From: Nocardia altamirensis NBRC 108246 | GTDB lineage: Bacteria > Actinomycetota > Actinomycetes > Mycobacteriales > Mycobacteriaceae | NCBI RefSeq assembly: GCF_001612685.1 | Contig: NZ_BDAY01000053.1 | Location: forward strand, 1-64,000 | Length of the DNA: 64,000 bases | Reading direction: 5' to 3' | Shown: positions 36,785-45,998 of the stretch, piece by piece | Layout of the letters: the number at the start of each line of letters is the position of its first letter | Position numbering within the stretch: position 1 is the first letter of the stretch | The notes under the pieces: generated by a model | Told to the model about the DNA's origin: nothing | What the model saw: the letters and a program-made list of their open reading frames with translations, nothing else | Database searches by the model: none | Made by a program: the position numbers and the translations under genes

Positions 36785-38302
36785 TCAGGCGGGGACCTGT
36801 TCCACCTTCTCGGCCATCGGTTGCGCCGAGCGGTCCGGCCGCATCAGCAGCAGCACGAGCACCCCGCCGAGCAGTCCGACGACGCCGCTCACCGCGAGGG
36901 TGCCCTGCACCCCGGCGGCGGACGAGGCGTGCACCGCCGTATCGAGCGCCGCCCGCGCCTCGGCGGAGAGCTGCCCCATCAGCACGCCCGACTGGCCTGC
37001 GCCGACGGCACGGGCTGCCGAATCCGCGTCCGGCACACCGTGATCGGCGAGCACCGCGCCCGCCCGCAGCGTGAAAACGCTACCCAGCGTGGCGATTCCG
37101 AGCGTGAAGCTCAGTTGCTGCGCGGTATTGACCGCGCCGGTGGCCATGCCTGCCCGCTGCCACGGCACCGCAGCCATCGCCGCCGAGCTCAGCGTCGCGG
37201 TGGCAAGGCCGACGCCGAGGCCGATCGCCAGAAATCCGGGAACCAGTGCGGCCCAACCGGCTTCGTCGTGCACCAGCAGCGCGCCGATGACCCCGCCCGC
37301 GCCGGTCACCAGCAGCCCGCCGCCGATGATCCGGCCGCGGTTGTCGCCGTGCAGGAACCGGCCGATGCCGCCGGACACCAGAAATGCCATGACGGACAAC
37401 GGAAGTCCGACCGCGCCCGCTTGGATCGCGGTCAACCCGAGGACCGACTGCAACCAGATCTGGGTGTACATCAGCGCGCTGAACGCGGCGAAGAACAACG
37501 CGCCCGCGGCGACGAGCACGCCGACGAACGAGCGGTCACGCAGCAAGGCCAGGTCGAGCATCGGGTGCGCTGAAGCGCGTTCGACCAGCAGGAACGCGAT
37601 CAACGCCGCGGCAGCGACCAGCAGCAGCCACCAGGTGAGGGCGTTCGACCACCCGTGCTCGTTGGCCCGGATCAGCGCGTAGGTCGCCGCCGCGGCGCTG
37701 ACGGTGAACGTCGCCATGCCCGCCACGTCCACCCGGCCGCGCGCTGTGTGCGCCTGATCGGTCAGCACCCAAACGCTCAGTGCGATGGCGATCGCGCTGA
37801 CCGGCAGGTTGACGAAGAAGATCCACCGCCACGACGCGAGATCGGTGAGCAGGCCGCCGATGATCGGTCCGATGGCGCTCGACCCGCCCGCGACGGCGCC
37901 CCAGATCCCGTATGCCGCAGCTTGATCCCGGCCGGAATAGGCGTTGTTCAGCAACGCGAAGGTGGTGCACGCCATGGTGGTTGCGCCGATGCCTTGCACC
38001 ACCCGCGCCACGATGAGGACGGTGGGATTCGGCGCGAGTCCGCAGACCAGCGACGAGACGGCGAACAAGGCGAGCCCGGCGAGATAGGTGCGCCGATGCC
38101 CGGCCAGGTCGGCGATCGAGCCTGCGCCGAGCATCAGCGCCGCCATCGCGAGCGCGTAGCCGTCGACGACCCATTGCAGCGCGCCGAACGACGCGTTCAA
38201 GTCGTTGCGCATGTCCGGTAGTGCGACGTTCACGATGGTCACGTCGATCAGCAGCATGAAGGTGCCGAGGCACACCGTCAGCAGCGGCAGCCATTTACGC
38301 AA
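36785..38302 (-). CDS. MFS multidrug exporter (DHA2/EmrB-QacA type)
   Basis: 505 aa from TTG 38302, supported by AGAGGA 8 bases upstream; a longer frame exists but lacks homology. Fourteen hydrophobic segments. Motifs: LIDVTIVNVALPDMR in TM1, the loop after TM2 with GSIADLAGHRRTYL, and motif C in TM5 (GGSSAIGPIIGGLLTD). Proton-driven drug efflux is expected; substrate unknown. Divergent from the double-Lrp regulator gene, starts about 108 bp apart. Confidence 0.9.
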   Translation of the reverse strand: MRKWLPLLTVCLGTFMLLIDVTIVNVALPDMRNDLNASFGALQWVVDGYALAMAALMLGAGSIADLAGHRRTYLAGLALFAVSSLVCGLAPNPTVLIVARVVQGIGATTMACTTFALLNNAYSGRDQAAAYGIWGAVAGGSSAIGPIIGGLLTDLASWRWIFFVNLPVSAIAIALSVWVLTDQAHTARGRVDVAGMATFTVSAAAATYALIRANEHGWSNALTWWLLLVAAAALIAFLLVERASAHPMLDLALLRDRSFVGVLVAAGALFFAAFSALMYTQIWLQSVLGLTAIQAGAVGLPLSVMAFLVSGGIGRFLHGDNRGRIIGGGLLVTGAGGVIGALLVHDEAGWAALVPGFLAIGLGVGLATATLSSAAMAAVPWQRAGMATGAVNTAQQLSFTLGIATLGSVFTLRAGAVLADHGVPDADSAARAVGAGQSGVLMGQLSAEARAALDTAVHASSAAGVQGTLAVSGVVGLLGGVLVLLLMRPDRSAQPMAEKVEQVPA

Positions 38303-38410
38303 AGCCGTTGTCCTCTCTCGAAGTCGGTGGTGGGAGACCGCGTCGAGTATCCGGAGAATCGTCTCGGTGGGTCGCGTGACTTCGAGCTTGGCGTACATTT
38401 CCTCCTTGTG

Positions 38411-39442
38411 GTGACTGTCGATTTAGACAAAAATTCCATCCTAGACGGAGTTGATGCGCAGATCGTGCATGCGCTGCAGCTGGATCCCCGGGTGCCGTTC
38501 GCAACGGTGGCCGCCGACCTGGGTGTCGCGGAGCAGACCGTCGCCCGCCGCTACCGGCGGATGCGCCGAGACGGGGTGGTGCGGGTGATCGGCGCGGTCG
38601 ATTCCCGTGCGATCGGTGAGAACGACTGGATCATTCGGGTGCGCTGCCGCCCCGACGGCGCGATGCAGGTGGCCGAGGCGCTGGCCCGGCGCGACGATGC
38701 CGCCTGGGTGAGCATCGCCGCGGCGGGCGCCGAGGTGACCTTCTCGCTGCACCCGCGCACCCAGCAGGACCGCGACGACCTGCTGGTGCAGCGGCTGCAG
38801 CGCAGTGCGCCGGTGCACGATATCGCCGCGGCGATGGTGCTGCATCGCTTCGTCGAGGCGGACGTGCGCGACTGGCGTGGGCGGCAATTCGCCAAGCGGG
38901 AGGGTGAAACGGGCTTGGTCCCAAGCGAATACGTCGATTCGGAGCTCCGGCTCCGCGACGAGGACCATGGCCTGCTCGAGCTGCTGTCACGCGACGGGCG
39001 GACCAGCTACTCGGTGCTTGCCCGGTCCACCGGCATGAGCATCGGCCGGGTGACGCGCCGCATCGCCGCTCTCCAAGCGGCGAACATTCTGTACTTCGAC
39101 CTCGACATCGCCCCGGCCGCGGAGGGCACCGCACTCAACGCGTTCCTCTGGCTCCGAGTCGCGCCTGCGCGACTCGACTCGGTGGGGCGCGCCATCACCG
39201 AGCACGCCGAAACCGTCTATGCCGCAGCGGTTACCGGGCCGTTCAACCTCTTCGCGGTGCTTCGGGCCGATACTGCCGCCGACCTCTACCGTTATGTCAC
39301 CGTCGAGATGGCCGATCTCGACGGTGTGCACAGCTTCGAGCTGAGCCCGGTCCTGCACCGGCTCAAGCAGGCGGGTTCGCGGACCGTGGCCGGTCGGCTC
39401 ATCCCGCCTGCGCCCGTACCGCCACGGGCGTCGCGTCGCTGA
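38411..39442 (+). CDS. Lrp/AsnC-family regulator with two tandem units
   Basis: 343 aa, about twice the usual Lrp length. Two AsnC-type helix-turn-helix regions: near residues 12-50 (DAQIVHALQLDPRVPFATVA) and near 185-220 (GLLELLSRDGRTSYSVLA), each followed by a ligand-binding ACT-like half. GTG at 38411 is chosen; the adjacent GTG at 38408 is possible. Divergent from the exporter gene, which it probably regulates (inference from arrangement). Confidence 0.87.
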   Translation: MTVDLDKNSILDGVDAQIVHALQLDPRVPFATVAADLGVAEQTVARRYRRMRRDGVVRVIGAVDSRAIGENDWIIRVRCRPDGAMQVAEALARRDDAAWVSIAAAGAEVTFSLHPRTQQDRDDLLVQRLQRSAPVHDIAAAMVLHRFVEADVRDWRGRQFAKREGETGLVPSEYVDSELRLRDEDHGLLELLSRDGRTSYSVLARSTGMSIGRVTRRIAALQAANILYFDLDIAPAAEGTALNAFLWLRVAPARLDSVGRAITEHAETVYAAAVTGPFNLFAVLRADTAADLYRYVTVEMADLDGVHSFELSPVLHRLKQAGSRTVAGRLIPPAPVPPRASRR

Positions 39443-39510
39443 CCGCGCAGACGGCAACGACGTCGAACAGCGCGGACGGTGTGGTTACCGCGGGGGTCGG
39501 CTACCGGTGA

Positions 39511-40359
39511 TTACAGGGCAATGCCGAATCGCGCGGCCGTGGTCTTCCCCATCCGGTACAGCGGAACGCCGAGGTCCTCGTAGGCCGGGCCGAGCAGGCG
39601 CGGAATCAGGTCGAAGGCCCTGGCATCCGCGCCGATCAGCACCCTGGCGCTGTTGCGCTGCACGCCGCGCAGAATGATCTTCGCTGCCGCCTCGGGGCGG
39701 GTCAGTGTGAACGTGTCGAAGCCGCGGCGCACCGCCTCGATGTCGACGTCGTCGGCGATGCCGCGCGCGTTCACCGCGATATTCGTCTTCACCCCGCCGG
39801 GGTGCACGCAGGTGACGCCCACCGGATGCCTGGCGATGCGCAGTTCCTGTCGCAGCGCCTCGGTGAACCCGCGCACCGCGAATTTGGCCGCGTTGTACGC
39901 GCTTTGGGATGGCACGCCGATCAGGCCGAACACCGAGGACACATTGACGATGTGCCCGTCACCCGAGGCGATGAGGTCGGGCAGAAAGGCCTTGGTGCCG
40001 TGCGCAACACCCCAGAAGTTGATGTTCATCAGCCAGTCGAAGTCGTCCCACGCCATGTCCTCGACGTCGGCGGCGAGGGCGACTCCGGCATTGTTGATCA
40101 CCAGGTTCACCCGCCCGAATTCGCCGCGCACGTCCTCGGCGTGCGCGTACACCGCGGCTCGCTGCGCGACGTCCAGCTCGTACGGAATGGCCGTGGCGCC
40201 GAGCTTTTCGCAGCGGCCCGCGGTGTCGGCGACCGACTCGGTGTTCACGTCGGACAGCGCGAGCTGCGCGCCGCGCCTGGCGAGTTCCAGCGCGAGCGCC
40301 CGGCCGATGCCGGAGCCCGCCCCGGTGATCACGGCGACTTTGTCTGTGAAGTTCTTCAT
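39511..40359 (-). CDS. Short-chain dehydrogenase/reductase
   Basis: 282 aa classical SDR. TGAGSGIG at 12-19, NNAG block, and catalytic SAYNAAK (Tyr and Lys). GAGGA lies upstream of the ATG at 40359. It follows the monooxygenase gene by 13 bp on the same strand, so the two probably act in one degradation route: SDR making or using the ketone and the monooxygenase inserting oxygen. Confidence 0.92.
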   Translation of the reverse strand: MKNFTDKVAVITGAGSGIGRALALELARRGAQLALSDVNTESVADTAGRCEKLGATAIPYELDVAQRAAVYAHAEDVRGEFGRVNLVINNAGVALAADVEDMAWDDFDWLMNINFWGVAHGTKAFLPDLIASGDGHIVNVSSVFGLIGVPSQSAYNAAKFAVRGFTEALRQELRIARHPVGVTCVHPGGVKTNIAVNARGIADDVDIEAVRRGFDTFTLTRPEAAAKIILRGVQRNSARVLIGADARAFDLIPRLLGPAYEDLGVPLYRMGKTTAARFGIAL

Positions 40360-40372
40360 TGAACATCCTCGG

Positions 40373-41947
40373 TTACTGAGTTGCCGGAGTCGGCTTGCCA
40401 TTGCTTTTCGCGGTCGGAAAGGTCTGCGCCGGAAAATCTTTCGCCACCGGCGGGCGTCGCGTCGCCGAACTCGGTGCCGGACCGAAGAATTCGTACTCGG
40501 CCGGGTTCAGCCGTCTGGTCTGCAGCCAGTACTGCCAGGTGAAACCGGACCACATCGTGCGATTGTTGCCGTGCTCGTCCAGGTACCAGCTCTGGCAGCC
40601 GCCGGTGTTCCACACCGAGCGCGCCAAGCCGTGCTGCAGCTTGGCGTTGAACCGGTCCTGTGCCGCGCGGCGCGGCGCCAACGCGACCGCGCCCTGCGCT
40701 TTGAGCTGCCGAATCGCCTGCCGCACATAGTGAATCTGCGCCTCGATCATGAAGATGATCGAATTGTGGCCAAGCCCGGTGTTCGGCCCGAGCAGGAAGA
40801 ATGCGTTGGGCATGTCGGCGACGGTGACGCCGCGATGCGCCTGCACGCCGTCGCGGGCCCACTGTGCGGCCAGGTCGACGCCGCCGCGGCCGACGATGGC
40901 GAGGTTCTGATAGGAGTCGATGACGCGAAAGCCGGTGCCGTAGATGATCACATCGACGGCGTGCTCGACGCCGTCGGCGGTGACGATGCCGTGCGGGGTG
41001 ATCCGGTCGATGTGGGCGGTGACCAGCTCGGTCTTGGGGTCGGCGAGCGCGGGGTAGTAGGTGTCCGAGCCGAGCAATCGCTTGCAGCCTGCTCGGTAGT
41101 CCGGCGTCACCTGCGCCCGCAGCACCGGATCGGCGATCTGCCGCTCGATCTGGCTCCTGCCCATCCGCTCGAGCACCTTCAGCAGGTCCGGCCGCCAGTT
41201 CATCGCGAACCCGCCGACTTCGGCGCCCCAGTACAGGGCGTTGCGTAAGACGAAGCGCAGACCGGGAATCCGGCGCAGTGCGCGCTTGAACCGCGGGGAG
41301 AACTCCACATCCGCGCGCGGCAGCACCCACGGCGGGGTGCGCTGGAACACCAGCAGCTGTGCTACGTCGCCGACGATCTCCGGCACGAACTGCACTGCGC
41401 TTGCGCCTGTTCCGATCACCGCGACCCGTTTGCCGGTCAACTCGACCTGGTGGTCCCATTCGGCCGAGTGGAACGTGGCGCCGGTGAAATCGGCGATGCC
41501 GCGGAAGTCGGGGATATTCGGGATGTGCAGCGCCCCAACGGCGGACACGAGAAACTGTGCGATGTATTCCTGCCCGTCGGCGCTGTGCACATGCCAGCGT
41601 CGCTCGGCGTCGTCCCAGTACCCGCGATCGATCCGCTGGCCGAAGCGAATACGCGAACGGAGCCGGTACTTGTCGGCGATGTCGCGCACGTAGTCGAGGA
41701 TCTCCTGCTGCCCGGAGAACAGTCGGCGCCAATCCGTCCGTGTCTCATAGGAATACGAGTACAGGAGGGTCGGCACGTCGCAGGCGCAGCCGGGATAGGT
41801 GTTGTCGCGCCAGGTGCCGCCGACCTCGTCCGCCTTCTCCACGATCAGGTAGTCGTCGATGCCGTCGGCGTCGAGGGCAATGCCCATGCCGAGGCCGGAG
41901 AAGCCGCTGCCGACGATCAAGACCCGGGTGTGGATAGCGGACGCCAT
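40373..41947 (-). CDS. Flavin-binding monooxygenase (Baeyer-Villiger type)
   Basis: 524 aa. FAD site GSGFSGLG (13-20), the Baeyer-Villiger fingerprint F-x-G-x3-H-x3-W at 154-164 (FTGATFHSAEW), and the NADPH site GTGASA (179-184). Converts ketones to esters or lactones using NADPH and oxygen; substrate unknown. First gene of a two-gene operon with an SDR, divergent from a TetR gene 148 bp away. Confidence 0.92.
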   Translation of the reverse strand: MASAIHTRVLIVGSGFSGLGMGIALDADGIDDYLIVEKADEVGGTWRDNTYPGCACDVPTLLYSYSYETRTDWRRLFSGQQEILDYVRDIADKYRLRSRIRFGQRIDRGYWDDAERRWHVHSADGQEYIAQFLVSAVGALHIPNIPDFRGIADFTGATFHSAEWDHQVELTGKRVAVIGTGASAVQFVPEIVGDVAQLLVFQRTPPWVLPRADVEFSPRFKRALRRIPGLRFVLRNALYWGAEVGGFAMNWRPDLLKVLERMGRSQIERQIADPVLRAQVTPDYRAGCKRLLGSDTYYPALADPKTELVTAHIDRITPHGIVTADGVEHAVDVIIYGTGFRVIDSYQNLAIVGRGGVDLAAQWARDGVQAHRGVTVADMPNAFFLLGPNTGLGHNSIIFMIEAQIHYVRQAIRQLKAQGAVALAPRRAAQDRFNAKLQHGLARSVWNTGGCQSWYLDEHGNNRTMWSGFTWQYWLQTRRLNPAEYEFFGPAPSSATRRPPVAKDFPAQTFPTAKSNGKPTPATQ

Positions 41948-42095
41948 CGTCCCACCAGCTCTCTGCGGTGATCCAACCGGATGTATCCAATACCGCCGGT
42001 CCTGTGTACTTTTCCGAGTGTGTCCGACGCCTCAGGCGATGTCAACGGCGGGACCTGGTCATCGGTACCGCTGGTAGCAGGTAGCATCCGGAATT

Positions 42096-42821
42096 GTGAT
42101 GCGCAGCGGGCGAAAACTGGACGAGGCACCGCGCAAGCGCGTCGACGCACGGACCGAGCGGTGGCGTGAGCACCGGCTGAAGGTCCGCGCCGAGTTCGTC
42201 GACGCGGCGTTCCGTGCGCTGGACACGTTCGGCCCCGAGGTCAGCATGGGCGATATCGCCAAGGAGGCCGGCGCGGCGAAACCCAAGCTCTATCGGCATT
42301 TCGAGGACAAGACCGACCTCTACAACGCCATCGTCGACCGGGTGCAGGACATGCTGTGGGAGCAGATCATCTCCAGCTTCGACCTGACCAACGATTCGGC
42401 GCGCGAGCTCGTGCGCAGGGGCGCGGCCGAGTACGTGCTCGTGGTGTCGGAGCACCCGAACGTCTTCCGGTTCATGCTGCACAGCCACTTTGCGCAGCGG
42501 TCCGACGATTCCGAACGTGCGCTGCAATCCGCACGGCAGTCGGCCAAGCGGGCCGCGGATCTGTTCGCCGACCTCGTCGGCGCCGAGTCGGTGGAGGTGG
42601 ACGGGGTCGAGCTCGTCATCTACTCGATCTTCGGCGCGGTCGCCTCGGCCACCGACTGGTGGCTCGGCGCGAATCGCGCGCAGCCGCATGCCATGCCGAT
42701 CGAGAAGTTCGTCGCCTATCTCGCGGAGACCATCTCGGCGCTCACCCAAGCGAACGCCAGGCTCAGCGGCATCACCATCGATGCCGATCTGCCACTGCGC
42801 CTTGCCTTCTCCGGCGAGTAA
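42096..42821 (+). CDS. TetR-family regulator
   Basis: 241 aa from GTG 42096; ATG 42099 is the adjacent alternative. A basic N-terminal extension of about 25 residues precedes the helix-turn-helix (FVDAAFRALDTFGPEVSMGDIA through KPKLYRHFEDK). Divergent from the monooxygenase-SDR operon and therefore its likely regulator. A short palindrome cgcctcaggcg lies in the shared upstream region. Confidence 0.88.
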   Translation: MMRSGRKLDEAPRKRVDARTERWREHRLKVRAEFVDAAFRALDTFGPEVSMGDIAKEAGAAKPKLYRHFEDKTDLYNAIVDRVQDMLWEQIISSFDLTNDSARELVRRGAAEYVLVVSEHPNVFRFMLHSHFAQRSDDSERALQSARQSAKRAADLFADLVGAESVEVDGVELVIYSIFGAVASATDWWLGANRAQPHAMPIEKFVAYLAETISALTQANARLSGITIDADLPLRLAFSGE

Positions 42822-43018
42822 CGGCGCAACCCCACCGACCGCCGCGTCGCCAGGTCGACACTGAAACGACGCTGAGGTCGGTGCTCGCATCCACTCGAAC
42901 GACGCTGTTCTTGCTGTGCCGCTTCGTTGCGGCCAACTGCGTTTGCGACATCTTTATTGTCTCAGGACCCACCGACAAGAAATGGGCCCGCGCAGCGGCG
43001 CCGAACGCGCGATCGAAT

Positions 43019-43864
43019 TCAGTTGTCGTGCAACCGCCACAGTGGTGACACCGGGCCGTGCCCCGCGCCGAGGTCGTAGGACGCGGCGAGGCAGCGGTAG
43101 GTCCACTCCTTGGCGAACTCCACCGCCGCAGGCACCGAGTACCCGTTCGCCAGCGCGCAGGCGATCGCCGCGGCGAGGGTGTCGCCGCCGCCGTGATCGT
43201 TGCCGGTGCTGATGCGCGGCGCGGTGAATTCCAGGAACTCTTCGCCGTCGAACAGCAGGTCGGTGCTGTACTCGGAGGACCGGAGATGTCCGCCCTTCAC
43301 GATCGCCCATTGCGGGCCGAGCTTGTGCAGTGCCCGTGCGGCCTCGCGCGCGGAGGCGTCGTCGGTGACGTCGATCCCGGTGATCAGCCTGACCTCGTCG
43401 AGGTTCGGCGTGACAACGGTGGCCAGCGGGATCAAGGTGTGCCGCACCGCGTCCAGCGCTTCCTCGTGCAGCAGCGGGTCGCCGTGCATGGAGGCCGCCA
43501 CCGGGTCGACGATCAGCGGGATCTGTCCGTCGCGCCCGATGCCGACCTCGCGGCAGACATCGACGACCGCTTCGATGATGGCGGTGGAGGCCAGCATGCC
43601 GGTCTTGGCCGCGCCGACTCCGATATCGGTCGTCACGGAGCGCACCTGGCCGGCCACGATGTGCGGCGGGATCTCGTGGAAGTCGCTGACTCCCGTCGAG
43701 TTCTGCACGGTCACCGCCGCGACCGCGACGAGGGCATGCGCCCCGCAGAGCGCGATGGTGCGGGTGTCGGCCTGAATCCCGGCGCCGCCGCCGGAGTCGG
43801 TCCCGGCGATGGTGAGCACCCGGACGGGAGTCTGCCCCGCTGGGGTCAATGGCAGGAGTTTCAC
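43019..43864 (-). CDS. thiD: Hydroxymethylpyrimidine/phosphomethylpyrimidine kinase
   Basis: 281 aa from GTG 43864. Phosphorylates HMP twice to HMP-PP for ThiE. The N-terminal block TIAGTDSGGGAGIQAD and the C-terminal glycine-rich loop (NDHGGGDTLAAA) are present; in E. coli ThiD the loop is GTGCTL with a Cys, here Asp. Next to no other thi gene, but thiC, thiE and thiOSG are all in the window. No riboswitch is seen upstream. Confidence 0.93.
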   Translation of the reverse strand: MKLLPLTPAGQTPVRVLTIAGTDSGGGAGIQADTRTIALCGAHALVAVAAVTVQNSTGVSDFHEIPPHIVAGQVRSVTTDIGVGAAKTGMLASTAIIEAVVDVCREVGIGRDGQIPLIVDPVAASMHGDPLLHEEALDAVRHTLIPLATVVTPNLDEVRLITGIDVTDDASAREAARALHKLGPQWAIVKGGHLRSSEYSTDLLFDGEEFLEFTAPRISTGNDHGGGDTLAAAIACALANGYSVPAAVEFAKEWTYRCLAASYDLGAGHGPVSPLWRLHDN

Positions 43865-43933
43865 ACCACAGACCCTACGTTCGTCCGGCCGCGCGGCCAT
43901 GGCCAACCGGCAACCCGGCGCCTCCCTCCTAAA

Positions 43934-43948
43934 TGAAAACCATTATCA
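43934..43948 (+). promoter_or_regulatory. Zur box
   Basis: tgaaaaccattatca is a 7-1-7 near-palindrome matching the actinobacterial Zur (zinc uptake regulator) site. It ends 7 bases before the ATG of the COG0523 GTPase gene, overlapping the likely -10 region, so Zn-loaded Zur should block transcription. Confidence 0.88.
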
Positions 43949-43955
43949 TTAAAGA

Positions 43956-45104
43956 ATGACGACGCCACTGAGCTCCGACCTGCTTCCCGTCACCGTGCTG
44001 TCCGGTTTCCTCGGTGCGGGGAAGACCACGCTGCTCAACCACATCCTCGCCAACCGGGAGGGCCGCAGGGTCGCGGTCATCGTCAACGACATGAGCGAGG
44101 TCAATATCGATGCCGCGCTCGTCGCGGGACAGGGGCATCTGGACCGCACCGAGGAAAAACTGGTCGAGCTGACCAACGGCTGCATCTGCTGCACGCTGCG
44201 CGAGGACCTGATCGAAGCGGTGGGCAGGCTCGCACGGGAGGGCCGGTTCGATCAGTTGGTGATCGAGTCGACGGGCATTTCCGAGCCGATGCCGGTCGCC
44301 GCGACCTTCGACTGGGAATTCGAAGACGGGTTCAAGCTCGGCGATATCGCACGTCTCGACACCATGGTGACGGTGGTCGACGCCTCGACCTTCCTCGCGG
44401 AAGTAGCCAAGGGGCAGGCGTTGGCCGAGCGGAATCTGCAAGCGGGCGAAGGCGATGCGCGCACCATCGCCGACTTGCTGGTGGATCAGGTGGAATTCGC
44501 CGATGTGCTGCTGGTGAACAAGACCGATCTGGTCGGTGCGGCGGCTGCGGGGGCGGTGGAAGCGACTGTGCGCAGGCTCAATCCGCGGGCGCGGGTGTTG
44601 CGCACCACCAACGGAGTCGTCGAATTGGCGGAGGTGCTCGGCACCGGGCGCTACAACCCGGTGGTCGCCGCCGAGGCGGCGGGCTGGGCGGAGGAACTGG
44701 CAGGCGGGCATACGCCCGAGACCGAGGAGTACGGCATTCGCAGCCTCACCTACACGGCCGATCGTCCGTTCCATCCGCAGCGCCTGGCCGCGGCGCTCGG
44801 CGAACTGCGAGGGTTGTTGCGCAGCAAGGGTTTCTGCTGGATCGCCAGCCGGGCCGAGCTGGCCGCCATCTGGTCGCAGGCCGGGCCGAACCTGGTCTTC
44901 GAGCCCGCCGCGTGGTGGTCGTCGCTGGAAGTGCCTGCCGGGCAAGAGCTTGTCTTCATCGGCATCAAGCTCGACCGGGACCGGGTGCGCGGATTGCTCG
45001 ACGGCGCGCTGCTCACGGATGCGGAATTCGCCGCTGGCCCACTCGCGTGGGCCGAATACGCGGATCCGTTCCCTGCCTGGGGCGTGCTGCACGAGCACGT
45101 CTGA
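43956..45104 (+). CDS. COG0523/CobW-family metal-chaperone GTPase
   Basis: 382 aa. Walker A SGFLGAGKTT at 16-25, the family metal site GCICC (C76, C78, C79), and a C-terminal CobW_C domain from about residue 250. With a Zur box directly upstream, it is likely a zinc-delivery GTPase made in zinc starvation. No Shine-Dalgarno lies between the Zur box and the ATG. A -10-like TATCAT (43944-43949) would start transcription at or near the ATG, giving a leaderless mRNA. Confidence 0.92.
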   Translation: MTTPLSSDLLPVTVLSGFLGAGKTTLLNHILANREGRRVAVIVNDMSEVNIDAALVAGQGHLDRTEEKLVELTNGCICCTLREDLIEAVGRLAREGRFDQLVIESTGISEPMPVAATFDWEFEDGFKLGDIARLDTMVTVVDASTFLAEVAKGQALAERNLQAGEGDARTIADLLVDQVEFADVLLVNKTDLVGAAAAGAVEATVRRLNPRARVLRTTNGVVELAEVLGTGRYNPVVAAEAAGWAEELAGGHTPETEEYGIRSLTYTADRPFHPQRLAAALGELRGLLRSKGFCWIASRAELAAIWSQAGPNLVFEPAAWWSSLEVPAGQELVFIGIKLDRDRVRGLLDGALLTDAEFAAGPLAWAEYADPFPAWGVLHEHV

Positions 45105-45122
45105 CGCACCGCCGCAACGACA

Positions 45123-45157
45123 GCGACCCACGCACCCGAGTTCGGGGCGTGGGTCGC
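45123..45157. terminator. Bidirectional terminator hairpin
   Basis: 11-bp stem gcgacccacgc/gcgtgggtcgc with a second inner stem (cccga/tcggg), between the converging GTPase and SDR genes. Confidence 0.75.
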
Positions 45158-45195
45158 GGGGGTCGGTCCGGCTGGTGCCGTGACACGGCCGGCGC

Positions 45196-45819
45196 CTAGT
45201 TGGAGATGCCGGGGGCCTTGCGGAGGTAGGTCGTGTCGTTCAGCTGTTCGAGCATGAAGTCGGCGATGTCGGCGCGGGAGATCTTCAGCGACAGGCCCTT
45301 TTCGTCGCCGGGGAAGCCGCGGCGGAAGGCGCGGGTGCGCGGTCCGTCGGTGAAGGCGCTCGGCCGCACGATGGTCCAGTCCAGGTCGCTGGCCTGGACG
45401 TACACCTCCTGCAGTTCGTGGTCGGCGTAGGCCGCCCGCAGCAGCATCCCGAACATCAAGTACTTCCACACGAAGTTCAGGTTGGGCTTGCTGTCGCCGA
45501 CCCCGAGGGTCGTCTGCACGATCAGCCGCTTCACCCCGGCCCGGTTCATCGCCTCGATCACCGCACGGGTGCCCTCGGCCCGGATCACGCCCTTGCGGCC
45601 TGCGCCGAGCGAGACGAGCACCGCGTCCTGTCCTGTCACCGCCCGTTCCACCGAATGCGTGTCCAGCACATCGCCTTCCACGACATGCAGCCGCTCGTGC
45701 CGCTGTCCGATGCTTGCCGCACTGCGGGTGAAAGCGGTGACCTCGTGCCCCTCGGCGAGGGCCTGCTCGACGACCAGGCGACCGACCGTGCTCGTGGCTC
45801 CGAAGACTGCGATTTTCAT
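45196..45819 (-). CDS. NAD(P)H-binding atypical SDR
   Basis: 207 aa. Rossmann motif FGATSTVGRLV at residues 6-16 and PSAFTDGPRTR near the substrate side; no catalytic YxxxK. Similar proteins act as quinone/biliverdin-type NAD(P)H reductases or regulators. A dyad gctgttgt/acaacagc at 45842-45875 lies just upstream. Ends in TAG. Confidence 0.82.
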   Translation of the reverse strand: MKIAVFGATSTVGRLVVEQALAEGHEVTAFTRSAASIGQRHERLHVVEGDVLDTHSVERAVTGQDAVLVSLGAGRKGVIRAEGTRAVIEAMNRAGVKRLIVQTTLGVGDSKPNLNFVWKYLMFGMLLRAAYADHELQEVYVQASDLDWTIVRPSAFTDGPRTRAFRRGFPGDEKGLSLKISRADIADFMLEQLNDTTYLRKAPGISN

Positions 45820-45841
45820 GGTGTTTCTCTCCTTGTCGAAA

Positions 45842-45875
45842 GCTGTTGTGCTGTTGATGAATTAAGTACAACAGC
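45842..45875. promoter_or_regulatory. Dyad upstream of the SDR gene
   Basis: gctgttgt and acaacagc, separated by 18 bases, lie 23 bp before the SDR start. Likely an operator or a promoter-flanking regulator site; its regulator is not identifiable here. Confidence 0.45.
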
Positions 45876-45946
45876 GGAGAGCGAGACGAACCATGGCCGT
45901 GCGTCTCGATGACATAAGAGACTGTCTCGGGTGTCCGGAGCATGCG

Positions 45947-45981
45947 AACGGCCCGCATCCGGTGGCTGGATGCGGGCCGTT
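45947..45981 (-). terminator. Terminator of the epoxide hydrolase gene
   Basis: Perfect 14-bp stem (aacggcccgcatcc with its complement) and a 7-base loop, just downstream of the minus-strand gene ending at 45999. Confidence 0.75.
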
Positions 45982-45998
45982 TCCTGCGCTTGGCAGCC

